A stretch of DNA of 64,000 nt from Bin55 sp963664665 (GCA_963664665.2 CAXXMH010000004.1:806001-870000); one strand, 5' to 3'; shown: positions 43,611 through 52,669, numbered from the stretch's first letter. Made by a program: numbers and translations. The notes: generated from the sequence alone by a model not told the origin.

Positions 43611-44333
43611 GTGGTTTTTCGGAGAATACTTCTCAAGGTCTCTGGTGAAGCACTTGGCGGTGATACTGGCGCTGGATTTGATGGTTCTGCGCTAGAGCGA
43701 CTCACCGCCGAAATTAAATCGGTATCCAAGGCTCAGGTTGAAGTCGCGCTGGTCATTGGCGCAGGCAATCTGGTGCGAGGGCGTCGTCTGCAAAGTGAAC
43801 TGAGCGCACAAGGATTACGTCAAGTCACTGCCGACCAAATGGGTATGTTGGGAACCATCGCCAATGGATTAGCGGTCCGAGATTTGCTGAATCACGCAGA
43901 TATACCGACAGCGATCTATGCAACCCACGGGATTCCAAGTGTCGTGTCGCCGTATGCTGTGACGGACGCTCGCGAAGCGATGCACGATGGCAAGATCGTG
44001 ATTTGCACTGGAGGTACTGGAAATCCGCTTTTTACCACCGATTCGGCAGCGTGCCTACGCGGTATCGAGTTGGAGGTCGACGTTGTCATCAAAGCGACGC
44101 AGGTAGATGGCGTCTACGACGGCGATCCGCACAAGGATCCAAATGCGAAACGATTTGAGTCGTTAACGTTTGACGAAGCTATCACTAAGCGCCTCGAAGT
44201 GATTGATACTGCAGCCAGCGCACTTTGCCGCGAAAACGATATGCCCCTGATCGTGTACGCATTCAAGAACGAAGGCGCACTATCTAGAATAGTAAATGGC
44301 TCTAACGAAGGTACGATCATCCGCGCGAGCTGA
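43611..44333 (+). CDS. pyrH: UMP kinase
   Basis: Phosphorylates UMP to UDP; hexameric amino-acid-kinase-fold enzyme regulated by UTP and GTP. At 240 residues it shows ILLKVSGEALGG at the N-terminus, VIGAGNLVRGR, TADQMGMLGTIANGLA and ATQVDGVYDGDPHKDPNAKRF. It starts at GTG, with an in-frame stop four codons upstream and no obvious ribosome site. It is the third gene of the rpsB operon. Confidence 0.96.
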   Translation: MVFRRILLKVSGEALGGDTGAGFDGSALERLTAEIKSVSKAQVEVALVIGAGNLVRGRRLQSELSAQGLRQVTADQMGMLGTIANGLAVRDLLNHADIPTAIYATHGIPSVVSPYAVTDAREAMHDGKIVICTGGTGNPLFTTDSAACLRGIELEVDVVIKATQVDGVYDGDPHKDPNAKRFESLTFDEAITKRLEVIDTAASALCRENDMPLIVYAFKNEGALSRIVNGSNEGTIIRAS

Positions 44334-44368
44334 ATACCAGTTGTGCGCGACTAGAGGGAGCGCAACTC

Positions 44369-44926
44369 GTGATCGATGAAATTCTCAGTGATGCTGATGA
44401 TCGAATGGATAAGTCGGTCAAGGCACTGGTTGGACAGTTTGCGGCGATTCGCAGTGGCCGAGCTCATACGTCTTTCCTAGATCCGGTCGAAATTGATTAC
44501 TACGGCGCACAGACGCCCATGAAGCATGTTGCTGCTATTTCTGTTGAGAGTGGTCGGACGTTTGTCATCAAACCTTTTGATGCGGGCATCTTGAAAGCGC
44601 TCGAGAAAGCGATTTACGCGGCCGATCTGGGATTGACACCGAATAACAACGGCGAAGTGATTAGGCTTGAGTTACCGCCATTGACGGAGGAAAACCGACG
44701 CGACCTAATTAAGCAAGCGCATGCAGTTGCAGAGACAGCGCGTGTAGCCGTGCGAAATATCCGCCGCGATGCTATTCACGACATCCGCGAGTGCGTGAAA
44801 GAAAAACTGACGACGCAGGATGAAGGACACGAAGGTGAAGATGAAGCTCAGAAACTCACGGATCAGCATATTGAGCAGGTTGACAAGCACTTGGCAGAGA
44901 AAGAAACTGATTTGATGGCGTTTTGA
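44369..44926 (+). CDS. frr: ribosome recycling factor
   Basis: Splits post-termination ribosomes with EF-G. It is exactly 185 residues, the family length. It shows RMDKSVKALVGQFAAIRSGRAHTSFLD at the start, RLELPPLTEENRRDLIKQAH in the middle and a long helical end. GTG start at 44369 after GGGAG with about 8 bases between. It ends the rpsB-tsf-pyrH-frr group. In enterobacteria dxr follows here, but in this genome a 381-base gap follows. Confidence 0.96.
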   Translation: MIDEILSDADDRMDKSVKALVGQFAAIRSGRAHTSFLDPVEIDYYGAQTPMKHVAAISVESGRTFVIKPFDAGILKALEKAIYAADLGLTPNNNGEVIRLELPPLTEENRRDLIKQAHAVAETARVAVRNIRRDAIHDIRECVKEKLTTQDEGHEGEDEAQKLTDQHIEQVDKHLAEKETDLMAF

Positions 44927-45307
44927 CCTCGGACCTGCAACTTTTTCCTATTGGGAATTACATACCTGTTTACAAAACAGGCTGCCTTTTGACGGTTCGT
45001 CGGAGTCACTAATGTGAACGCTCCTCCTCGTCCAGATGCCCCTGTCCCAAAGGCCTTCTTAGCGCTTGGTTCTCGCGCCTCATGTGTAATTGTATAGTAT
45101 TGCGGTCCAATTCGTGAGACTTTGTAATCAAGTATGTAATCCCCTTCCTATTCGTACGCATAAGTTTTTGAATTTTCTTGTTAATTCGGTGTCTAGTACG
45201 CAGATAGGGAGGCGATATACCTTCACGACCTATCAAACTACGACTAATGCCATTAGGTTCACGTCAGAAATGAGAGATCCTTTGCATTGTGAAGAGGACC
45301 TCGTGGC
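44927..45307. other. frr-uppS intergenic region, AT-richer, with a small hairpin
   Basis: A 381-base gap at the place where enterobacteria keep dxr. It is richer in A and T than its flanks. A perfect stem CCTGTTT/AAACAGG (44965-44981, 3-base loop) followed by a short CTGCCTTTT could act as a weak terminator for the upstream operon. I find no Dxr-like reading frame in any direction, and the short open frames here show no family resemblance. A promoter for uppS should lie within it, but no strong -35/-10 pair stands out. Confidence 0.4.
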
Positions 45308-46066
45308 TTGACTCGCAATACTGAGATAGCGCATCCACCTTCGCACCTCGCGATCATTATGGATGGTAACTCTCGATGGGCTGACTTCCATGGTCTACCT
45401 AGAGACGAGGGCCACCGTGCGGGGGCAAAACATGTGCGAACGATCGCGGAAGCTTGCGCGGATTCCGGGATTCGGTATTTATCGTTATTCGCTTTTAGTA
45501 CCGAGAATTGGGAGCGGCCACGGGATGAGGTTGATTTCCTGATTCAACTGATCGGTGAGACGCTTGACAATGAACTACACGAGCTTGTCAAGCGTGAAAC
45601 GAAGGTCCGATTCATAGGAGAGAGATCTAAGTTTCCGTCGCGGATTCAACGGAAAATGTGGGATTGCGAGAAGCAAACGGCACAATATGAGAAGCTCTTT
45701 CTAACGATCGCGCTTAACTACGGTGGCCGTTGGGATCTCACGAACGCAACCCGGGAAATCGCACAGGCGGTTCAACAGGGATATCTTCAACCGAACGAAA
45801 TCGATGAGACAGTGATCGGTTCGTATCTAGCCACGCGCGAGTTACCGCCTCCCGATCTGTGTATTCGGACTGGCGGTGACAGGCGGATTAGCAACTTCAT
45901 GCTTTGGGATTTTGCGTACACGGAGTTTTACTTCGCGGACTGCTTTTGGCCGGGTTTTGAAATTGATGAGCTCCACACCGCGTTGCGAGAATACGGCCAA
46001 CGTCAACGTCGATTCGGCGGCCGGCGTGAATTGAGGCTCGATCCTTCACTTGTCGAATCTAGCTAA
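45308..46066 (+). CDS. uppS: undecaprenyl diphosphate synthase
   Basis: Cis-prenyltransferase making C55-PP, the lipid carrier of cell-wall synthesis. At 252 residues it has the catalytic Asp motif IMDGNSRWA, FAFSTENWERP and YGGRWDLTNA. The usual RTGGE motif reads RTGGD here (residues 189-193), followed by RRISNFMLWDFAYTEFYFADCFWP. The start is TTG 45308, with AGAGGA about 9 bases before. cdsA starts 17 bases before its end, so they are coupled. Confidence 0.95.
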   Translation: MTRNTEIAHPPSHLAIIMDGNSRWADFHGLPRDEGHRAGAKHVRTIAEACADSGIRYLSLFAFSTENWERPRDEVDFLIQLIGETLDNELHELVKRETKVRFIGERSKFPSRIQRKMWDCEKQTAQYEKLFLTIALNYGGRWDLTNATREIAQAVQQGYLQPNEIDETVIGSYLATRELPPPDLCIRTGGDRRISNFMLWDFAYTEFYFADCFWPGFEIDELHTALREYGQRQRRFGGRRELRLDPSLVESS

Positions 46067-46961
46067 ACGCCTGATTACGGCTGGGATAGGAATCCCGCTG
46101 CTTCTATTGGTGTTTTTTGCTTACGATGGCGCGGCGGTTCCGGCGCTTTTGTTCATTTTGATCGTCCTATTGCTGTGGGAATGTTCATCTTTACTGCAGA
46201 TTAACAGCGTCATTTGGCGTGTCGTATACGTTGGAATCGGTGGCGCCGCCTTTCTACTGGCTACGAACATGAGTCAAGAGACGTTTTCATTGGTTGTTGG
46301 TCGAGTGTTCTCCCAATTTCTGCTTAACTTGCTTGTAATGTGGTTCATGGGCTGGGTAATACTGAGTAGAGAGATGGCTAATTTTCGTGCACGGAGAATC
46401 AATAGTGAAACTAAGTTAGACCCGCAGGCGATTAGTGTAAAACTAGCGACTTCATCAACGACGGCAAAGACGCTACTTCGGGCGGGTTCTCTAGTTTTGT
46501 TGGTTGTAATGTGTTTAGCCTTATACGGACTATTCGAATATCTCGGAATCGGGATACTGCTCTATGTTTTACTTGGCGCATGGATTACGGACACCGGTGC
46601 GTACTTTATTGGGCGGAAATTCGGCAGACACCCATTGGCTAAGAGTATATCTCCAAATAAGACGGTTGAGGGATTTGTCGGAGGTTACCTCGCAGGACTC
46701 GTTGTCCTTTTGCTGTTCGGTTTTCTTTGGCTTAAACCAGAATTGGGTTGGTCGAACGTAACTGTGGTACTCATGGCGTTGTTAATTCCGCTAGTGGCGG
46801 TTTTTGGAGATTTGTTTGAGAGCATATTCAAACGTGTCGTGGATGCAAAGGATTCTGGTTCTATCCTGCCTGGGCATGGAGGCCTGCTAGACAGAATGGA
46901 CTCTCTTGTATTCGCAGCACCGGCTATGCTCAATCTTTCTGTCATACTCAACAAACTGTAG
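46050..46961 (+). CDS. cdsA: phosphatidate cytidylyltransferase
   Basis: Makes CDP-diacylglycerol from CTP and phosphatidate in the inner membrane. At 303 residues it has about eight hydrophobic segments and the C-terminal signature SPNKTVEGFVGG...FGDLFESIFKRVVDAKDSGSILPGHGG, with Asp residues that bind metal. The start is TTG 46050, inside uppS. It precedes rseP by 2 bases. In Pseudomonas dxr separates these two genes, but it is missing here. Confidence 0.93.
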   Translation: MSNLAKRLITAGIGIPLLLLVFFAYDGAAVPALLFILIVLLLWECSSLLQINSVIWRVVYVGIGGAAFLLATNMSQETFSLVVGRVFSQFLLNLLVMWFMGWVILSREMANFRARRINSETKLDPQAISVKLATSSTTAKTLLRAGSLVLLVVMCLALYGLFEYLGIGILLYVLLGAWITDTGAYFIGRKFGRHPLAKSISPNKTVEGFVGGYLAGLVVLLLFGFLWLKPELGWSNVTVVLMALLIPLVAVFGDLFESIFKRVVDAKDSGSILPGHGGLLDRMDSLVFAAPAMLNLSVILNKL

Positions 46962-46963
46962 CA

Positions 46964-48277
46964 ATGACCTACCTCATCGCATTTGTGGTCGCGATCCTCA
47001 TTCTCGTGTTTTTCCATGAACTGGGGCATTTTCTCGTTGCACGTTGGGCGGGCGTTCGGGTTCTTACGTTCTCGATCGGCTTCGGACCAAGAATCTGGTC
47101 GTTCAAGGATCGTCTCGGCACCGAGTATCAACTGGCGGCCATCCCAATAGGTGGCTATGTTCGGATGCTCGGTGAGGATGAGTTTTCTGATGAACCTCAG
47201 CCAGACGAAATGGCCGAAGCGTTTTCCAATGCGCAGCCGAGTTGGAAGGTTGCTATAGCTGCTGCCGGGCCTTTCGCAAGTCTGTTATTGGGATTTCTCA
47301 TCATCTATATCGTGCTCGTCACGGGAACGCGTGAGTTAGAACCCTATGTGGGTGGCGTTTTGCCAGAATCTCCGGCGATGATTGCAGGAGTTGGACCAGG
47401 CGAGGAGATATTGCGCGTCGATGGCGACGAGATGAATTCATGGCAGGACGTCAATCTTGCGCTCGCAGAGCGACTTGGCGACACTGGTTCGATTTGGATT
47501 CAGACTAATCGCGGGGAATATGAAGTTCGAGTCACGAATTGGTTATCCGAGGAAGTCGATCCCGATGTAATGCTCGCGATCGGATTCGAGCCACAAATCC
47601 GCGCCCACATAGGTTACGTGGCCGCGGATTCTCCAGCAGAGCTTGCGGGCATCCGTGTTGGAGACTTCATCGCGCGTATCGACGATAAGTCCATCACATC
47701 ATGGCAGGACGTGGTCGCGACGATCCGCGAAAACGCCGATCAACAGCTGGTACTTTCGGTTGAACGTGACGGCGAAATCGCATCGCTTACGCTGACACCG
47801 AGGCTGATCGTTGCCGACGACGGCGTTACTTTTGGTCAAGCAGGAATTTCCCCGCAGGTTGGTCGAATAGTTCGTTATGGACCGATTGCTGCGGTGCCGG
47901 TGGCGTTCGAAAAGACGATCGATTACATTGCTTTGACGGCAGAGTCTATCTACAAGATGATCGTCGGCGACGTCCACTCAGGAAACCTCGGTGGACCGGT
48001 GCGAATCGCCGAATTCGCGGGTGATATGGCCGAGCTTGGCATTACGCCTTTTCTCATGTTGCTCGCCCTCCTGACAATTGCACTTGGGCTCATCAACTTA
48101 CTACCGATACCGATGCTCGATGGCGGTCATGTGTTGTTTGGAATTGTGGAATGGATATCCAACAAACCTATTCCGTTGAGGATACAAGCAATCGGGATGC
48201 GGATCGGTCTATTCGTGGTCGGTTCGATCATGATTTTCGCGTTATACAACGATATTTCGCGTTTAGTTACCTCCTAG
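46964..48277 (+). CDS. rseP: site-2 protease RseP (sigma-E pathway intramembrane protease)
   Basis: Inner-membrane zinc metalloprotease that cuts RseA, releasing sigma-E, and clears signal peptides. At 437 residues it has the HExxH motif as FFHELGHFLVAR near residue 23, two PDZ domains (around residues 125-190 and 205-280: AGIRVGDFIARIDDKSITSWQD) and the C-terminal LLPIPMLDGGHVLFG with the third metal ligand. The ATG lies 2 bases after cdsA. bamA follows after a 213-base gap with its own promoter. Confidence 0.95.
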   Translation: MTYLIAFVVAILILVFFHELGHFLVARWAGVRVLTFSIGFGPRIWSFKDRLGTEYQLAAIPIGGYVRMLGEDEFSDEPQPDEMAEAFSNAQPSWKVAIAAAGPFASLLLGFLIIYIVLVTGTRELEPYVGGVLPESPAMIAGVGPGEEILRVDGDEMNSWQDVNLALAERLGDTGSIWIQTNRGEYEVRVTNWLSEEVDPDVMLAIGFEPQIRAHIGYVAADSPAELAGIRVGDFIARIDDKSITSWQDVVATIRENADQQLVLSVERDGEIASLTLTPRLIVADDGVTFGQAGISPQVGRIVRYGPIAAVPVAFEKTIDYIALTAESIYKMIVGDVHSGNLGGPVRIAEFAGDMAELGITPFLMLLALLTIALGLINLLPIPMLDGGHVLFGIVEWISNKPIPLRIQAIGMRIGLFVVGSIMIFALYNDISRLVTS

Positions 48278-48389
48278 CGCACTCAGTTGGGTCCAACCAA
48301 GAGTCGTGCTGACTCCATCCCGCTAACTTGCGTTGTTTTTACCGCAAATGTGCGCGTCGAAGGTAGTAGAAATTGAGGTGGAATATGCG

Positions 48390-48420
48390 GAACTGCCACT
48401 TAATTTGAGGGTCTATAATC
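48390..48420 (+). promoter_or_regulatory. candidate sigma-E-like promoter (with sigma-70-like -10) upstream of bamA
   Basis: GGAACT at 48390-48395 matches the sigma-E -35 core (GGAACTT), and TCTATAA begins at 48413, 17 bases later, where sigma-E has TCTGA/TCAAA. TATAAT at 48415-48420 would also serve sigma-70. It lies between rseP and bamA, about 70 bases before the bamA ATG. Sigma-E control of bamA is well known in E. coli, which supports the reading. Confidence 0.5.
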
Positions 48421-48490
48421 GAATGAAATGTCGTTATTTGAACGCGCCGTCGATTTTGAGTAACGAAATGCACTTCTTGAAGGCTTAACT

Positions 48491-50833
48491 ATGCACTGGA
48501 TAAAGATCTCCTTGGGGCTTTTGCTATGTTGGGCCTGCACGTTTGCATTTTCGAACTACAGCTTTGAGGTATCTGATATTCGAGTACAGGGCTTGCTGCG
48601 TGTAACGCCCGGAACCGTATTCAATGCTATGAGCCTTGAACTCGGTGATGTCGCGACCCCGCAGACGGTTCGCGAGACGATTCGAGAACTTTTCAAGACG
48701 GGTTACTTCAACGAAGTTAGCATCAATCGTGACGGCGACATATTGCTGGTAGAAGTCGACGAACGACCGTCGATCGTCGCAATTGAGATTAGTGGCAACA
48801 AGGCTGTTCCGACTGAAGCGCTTCTTGAGGGACTGGCTGCTGAAGGTCTGAAAGAAGGCGAGATCTTCAAACAAGCCACTCTCGATAGGGTACGCATCGA
48901 ATTAATTCGACAGTACGTCGCTCAAGGCCAATACACGGCAAGTATCGAAACTGATATCGACACGTTGGCTCGGAACCGCGTCCGTATAGAGATTGAGGTT
49001 GAAGAGGGTAAACGTGCCACAATCGTTCAAATCGCGTTCGTCGGTAATGAAGTATTCGACACGAAAACGCTACTTGACCGGATGGAGCTGAAACAACCAA
49101 CGCTGTTCGGCTTTATCAGCGGTGAAAACCGATATTCTCGAGAAAAACTACAGGGTGATTTAGAGTCAATTGAGGCGTTCTATACAGATCGTGGTTACAT
49201 TGAGTTCAAGATCAATTCAACACAAGTAAGTATGACCCCCGATCGGAAGCAAGTCTACGTAACGATCAATGTCAATGAGGGCGAGAAGCACTTGATCGGC
49301 GACGTCGAATTGGTCGGTGACCTCGATGACGTCGACCCGGAAGAGATCGAGAAGCTAATTGTTGTGTCGGAAGGACAGCTCTACTCAAGTGCACTATTGA
49401 CTGCGACAGAGGAGCTCATCACACGCCAGCTAGGACGATATGGATACACGTTTGCCACCGCAACAGCTGTGCCTGAAATAAATGAAGACGGCACGGTCAA
49501 CGTTAGATTCATGGTGAATACGAGTAAACGTGCGTACGTGAGACGGCTGAGCTTCACGGGAAATTCGACTACAAGGGACACCGTTCTTAGGCGAGAGATG
49601 CGGCAACTTGAGGGGGCCTGGGCTTCCACCGACTTGATTGATTTGTCGAAGGTTCGGTTGGAACGGATGGGATTCTTCTCGGACGTAGCTGTTGAGACGC
49701 CTGAGGTGGCGGGCGAGGAAGGACTCGTCGATGTCGAAATCCAAGTAGAGGAACAGTCGACTGGTTCGATCACGGGGTCACTCGGCTATCAAAAACTATC
49801 AGGCATGATTCTTGGTGCGTCGATTCAGAAGGCGAATATTGCTGGAACAGGCAAGAACATCGGTCTCTCGTTGGACTGGAGTGGCTATCGAAAGTCGTTT
49901 TCGTACACGTACGTCAATCCGTATTTCACGGAAGACGGTGTCAGCCGCGGACTCAGTGTCTTCGTCCGCGACACAGACTATAGCTCGTTGAATTTAAACG
50001 CCTTCTCAACTTCGGCCGTTGGTGCGGGTGCTCGGTTTGGTTTCCCAATCGGTGAGACGAAGCGTCTTCAATTCGCTGGTCGGGTCGAATACACCGACGT
50101 TGAGCAAAGTGGGTCAGAGGCCGAAGAAATACAGGACTTCATAGCTTCAAGTGGCCAAAAGTTCTTGAATTACAAGGTCGAAGGGTTGTGGTCGCGTGAT
50201 ACTCGAAATCGAGCAATCTTCGCGACCCGCGGTTCCAAGCAGGTCACGGCCTTAGAGATTTCGATTCCTGGTAGTGACTTGGAGTTCTATCGAGCCAACT
50301 TGCAGTTTGAACAGTATTTCCCGGTTCTAGGGCTTGATTCGAACTATGCCATTCACCTGAATGCTGACGTCGGATATGGCGGCGCTTACGGTCAAACCGA
50401 GATATATCCGTTCTATGAACATTTCTACGGCGGTGGTTTCGGTTCGATCAGGACCTACAAAAGAGCTTCGCTCGGACCGAGAAGCACGGCGCTGACAAAT
50501 TTCAACTCGAATGTACCTGGGCGTCCATTCGGTGGAAATATCATGGTTGAACTCTCAGCGGAATTCGTCTTTCCACTTCCGTTCATGAAAGATAGAGGGC
50601 AAGTTAGATCGCTCTATTTCATTGATGCTGGAAATATCTTCAGCGATCATTGTTCCGAAACGAGCTTGAACTGCTTCTCACCTAGCTTCAAGGAACTACG
50701 AGGCTCGACGGGGATCGCTGTATCGTGGTTAACTCGAATGGGTCCAATGTCGTTCTCGCTTGGCTATCCATTCAACAATAATGATTTAGACGAGACCGAA
50801 GTCTTTAGTTTTGAACTAGGGCAGACGTTTTAG
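48491..50833 (+). CDS. bamA: outer membrane protein assembly factor BamA
   Basis: Central pore of the BAM complex. It has 780 residues: signal peptide (about 1-20), five POTRA domains (first FEVSDIRVQGLLRVTPGTV, fifth AYVRRLSFTGNSTTRD) and a 16-strand barrel from about residue 420, ending GQTF with the terminal Phe. Loop 6, normally (V/I)RGF, reads SIRTYKRASLGPR: the Arg is kept, the Gly is not. The stop TAG is also the first three bases of the target site of an insertion sequence that now separates bamA from skp. ATG start, AAGG upstream. Confidence 0.96.
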   Translation: MHWIKISLGLLLCWACTFAFSNYSFEVSDIRVQGLLRVTPGTVFNAMSLELGDVATPQTVRETIRELFKTGYFNEVSINRDGDILLVEVDERPSIVAIEISGNKAVPTEALLEGLAAEGLKEGEIFKQATLDRVRIELIRQYVAQGQYTASIETDIDTLARNRVRIEIEVEEGKRATIVQIAFVGNEVFDTKTLLDRMELKQPTLFGFISGENRYSREKLQGDLESIEAFYTDRGYIEFKINSTQVSMTPDRKQVYVTINVNEGEKHLIGDVELVGDLDDVDPEEIEKLIVVSEGQLYSSALLTATEELITRQLGRYGYTFATATAVPEINEDGTVNVRFMVNTSKRAYVRRLSFTGNSTTRDTVLRREMRQLEGAWASTDLIDLSKVRLERMGFFSDVAVETPEVAGEEGLVDVEIQVEEQSTGSITGSLGYQKLSGMILGASIQKANIAGTGKNIGLSLDWSGYRKSFSYTYVNPYFTEDGVSRGLSVFVRDTDYSSLNLNAFSTSAVGAGARFGFPIGETKRLQFAGRVEYTDVEQSGSEAEEIQDFIASSGQKFLNYKVEGLWSRDTRNRAIFATRGSKQVTALEISIPGSDLEFYRANLQFEQYFPVLGLDSNYAIHLNADVGYGGAYGQTEIYPFYEHFYGGGFGSIRTYKRASLGPRSTALTNFNSNVPGRPFGGNIMVELSAEFVFPLPFMKDRGQVRSLYFIDAGNIFSDHCSETSLNCFSPSFKELRGSTGIAVSWLTRMGPMSFSLGYPFNNNDLDETEVFSFELGQTF

Positions 50834-50836
50834 CTA
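50831..50836 (+). repeat. left target-site duplication of the IS (TAGCTA), including the bamA stop
   Basis: TAGCTA here is repeated at 52664-52669. The sequence is palindromic, so the exact duplicated length (4-8 bases) is ambiguous. Its first three bases are the bamA stop codon, so insertion did not change BamA. Confidence 0.75.
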
Positions 50837-52663
50837 GTGTCTGTGAAAAAACCTAATTTTGCAGATGATTTTGAGGTTTCGGCGACGGAACGGTACGATC
50901 GGAACCACCCAGTTGCTGACGTCGGACAACTAAAGAAGGCGTTTTGGTCGATTTCGGCGTCTTTTTTTATCGAATTGACCCTGAAATCCGCTTGGCTTTA
51001 AACGATGGCCGCACGCCGCCCTCGCAGTGGCGCGATGCACGGTGTTGGTTGGCTAGGCGGGCTAGGCGGCGAGCGGCAGTCGTTTGCGACGCGTGCGTGC
51101 GCGTTGCTGCAACAGGAACCCCAAGCGATGCAGGTTCGCGCCCAGGATCGAGAGCGCCACCGTGCGTTCAAAGCCGAGCTGACCGCGATTGCGGGTCCGC
51201 GCCAAGCCATGACATTCGAGGGCATGGATCGCCGATTCCACCGCCGGATGTTGCCGCCGTGCCGTTTGAAATTCGTCGGTCGCTTCGCGCACCTGGGACG
51301 TCTTGTCGCCCTTGCCCTTGACAGGCAACGTCACCTGGCACAGATGGTCGAGCAAGTCGCGCTGATTCGCCGGACTGTGAAAGCCGCGGTCGAAACTGCA
51401 CGACGCCAGCGTCGGATGATCCGCCTTGGCGGTCTCCACCACCGGCACGGCCGTGCTCACGTCGCTCCCCGTCCATTGCAACTGCCAGGCCAGCACGAAC
51501 CCGCTCGCCTCCTCCAAGATCGTCAACGGCACCCCCAGTTCCACCGGCCGCCCGGCTTTGCCTTTCATGATCCACCGGGTATAGCGTTCGAACACCGAAA
51601 AGAACTTCTCTTCAGGGGGGATGCGTTCGCCCCGCAGCACCCGCCGGACGATCTGACCACGCAGGACATCGGCATCCGCGACCCATTGTTCGATCGCCGT
51701 CAGAACCGCGTCCAACTTGCCAGCCGCCCGTAGGGCACGGGCTTCCTTCATCGTCGTCGTGACCCGATGGGTCAACTCGGCGCAGAGCCGCAGGTACGCC
51801 TTCACGTCGTCCGGGCGGGTCGACCACTGCCGTTGCCGCGACACGCGATTGAACGCTTTCTTCAGTTGGCGCCGCCAATGCTTCGCTTGCCGCCAGCCCC
51901 CGAGCCCGGTACGGTTCGCTACCTTGGTCGCTTCGCGCATCGCCACCCGGGTCGCGTCCCACAGCAGATTAAGGTCCGTCGGATGGTGAACGTTGCTTTC
52001 GACCACGAAGGAATCAACGCGCGCCGCCAACGCGGCGCCAGGCGACTTTCCCGCGACCTTCAAACCCTCCCGCGTCACCAGCGCGTTCACCTTGGCCAAC
52101 AGCTCAGGCGTCAGCAGATCCACGTTGTTCTTCAGCGTCCGAACTGTGTAGCGAAACTCATCTTCCGGCGGGTGCTGCAACATCCGGCGCAACGTGCCGT
52201 ACTCGTTCGCCAACGACTGCAGCCGGTCGTAGTCGCAGTCCAGACCTTGCTTGATCACCGCCAACACCAGCACCTGCCACAGCATCATTCCCGGTCGCCC
52301 GTTGGCGTGGTCGCGGTCCGCCGCCACATGCTGTTCCAGCAACTCGAACAGCTCGGTCCGCAGGCGCTTGTCCATATAGAGATGCTGCAACCCGCGCAGC
52401 AGCGCCGGGATGTCATCGCGACTCTTCTCGTCAATGCGAATGGATTCGATCGGCACGACAAACAAGTCATCGGACGCTTCGCGTTTGCGCATGGGGCTCC
52501 TCGGGCTCCTTTAAATCGGCGAAGATGGGGCGAAATCCGCGCAAAACGGGTGATTTCATGCGAAAATCGCCAATCTTCAAGGTCGATATGTTAGCACAAA
52601 ATCGGTTAAAACACTGATGATATCAGTGCGAAATGATTAACTACAAAGTTCTTTCACAGACAC
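50837..52663 (-). mobile_element. 1827-bp insertion sequence (ISNCY-type transposase) inserted between bamA and skp
   Basis: The ends are imperfect inverted repeats: GTGTCTGTGAAAAAAC at 50837-50852 and the complement of 52648-52663 (GTGTCTGTGAAAGAAC), 15 of 16 matching. TAGCTA flanks both ends. One transposase gene lies on the minus strand, opposite to the host operon. The transposase region is visibly richer in G and C than the chromosome around it, which fits recent arrival. The open reading frame is intact, so the element may still be active. Skp and lipid A genes now depend on a promoter to the right of the element. Confidence 0.88.
51062..52492 (-). CDS. ISNCY-like DDE transposase
   Basis: A 476-residue transposase filling the insertion sequence. 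The N-terminal part includes RPGMMLWQVLVLAVIKQGLDCDYDRLQ, as in ISNCY/IS4-type proteins. The catalytic core shows an Asp in ARVDSFVVESNVHHPTD, a second Asp in CSFDRGFHSPANQRDL and a Glu in AIHALECHGLARTRNRG, a plausible DDE triad. The last 20 residues are very basic (QQRARTRRKRLPL). No frameshift or stop disrupts it. The family label is from memory and should be treated as tentative; that it is a DDE transposase is firm. Confidence 0.85.
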   Translation of the reverse strand: MRKREASDDLFVVPIESIRIDEKSRDDIPALLRGLQHLYMDKRLRTELFELLEQHVAADRDHANGRPGMMLWQVLVLAVIKQGLDCDYDRLQSLANEYGTLRRMLQHPPEDEFRYTVRTLKNNVDLLTPELLAKVNALVTREGLKVAGKSPGAALAARVDSFVVESNVHHPTDLNLLWDATRVAMREATKVANRTGLGGWRQAKHWRRQLKKAFNRVSRQRQWSTRPDDVKAYLRLCAELTHRVTTTMKEARALRAAGKLDAVLTAIEQWVADADVLRGQIVRRVLRGERIPPEEKFFSVFERYTRWIMKGKAGRPVELGVPLTILEEASGFVLAWQLQWTGSDVSTAVPVVETAKADHPTLASCSFDRGFHSPANQRDLLDHLCQVTLPVKGKGDKTSQVREATDEFQTARRQHPAVESAIHALECHGLARTRNRGQLGFERTVALSILGANLHRLGFLLQQRARTRRKRLPLAA

Positions 52664-52669
52664 TAGCTA
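52664..52669 (+). repeat. right target-site duplication of the IS (TAGCTA)
   Basis: Second copy of the TAGCTA direct repeat immediately beyond the right inverted repeat. Removing the element and one copy would join bamA to the skp leader as TTTTAGCTAGTTCTG. Confidence 0.75.

Noticed and set aside
45009..45236. A 75-residue basic frame on the minus strand between frr and uppS.
   Set aside because: It has no ribosome site, no family resemblance and lies in a low-complexity AT-rich gap.
44927..45307. A relic of dxr between frr and uppS.
   Set aside because: No segment in any frame shows the Dxr NADPH or metal motifs, so only the gap itself is reported.
51005..52594. Two long open frames on the plus strand inside the insertion sequence (51005-51733 and 51767-52594).
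   Set aside because: They lie antisense to the intact transposase. GC-rich sequence leaves the opposite strand open by chance, and the translations are Arg/His-rich with no family likeness.
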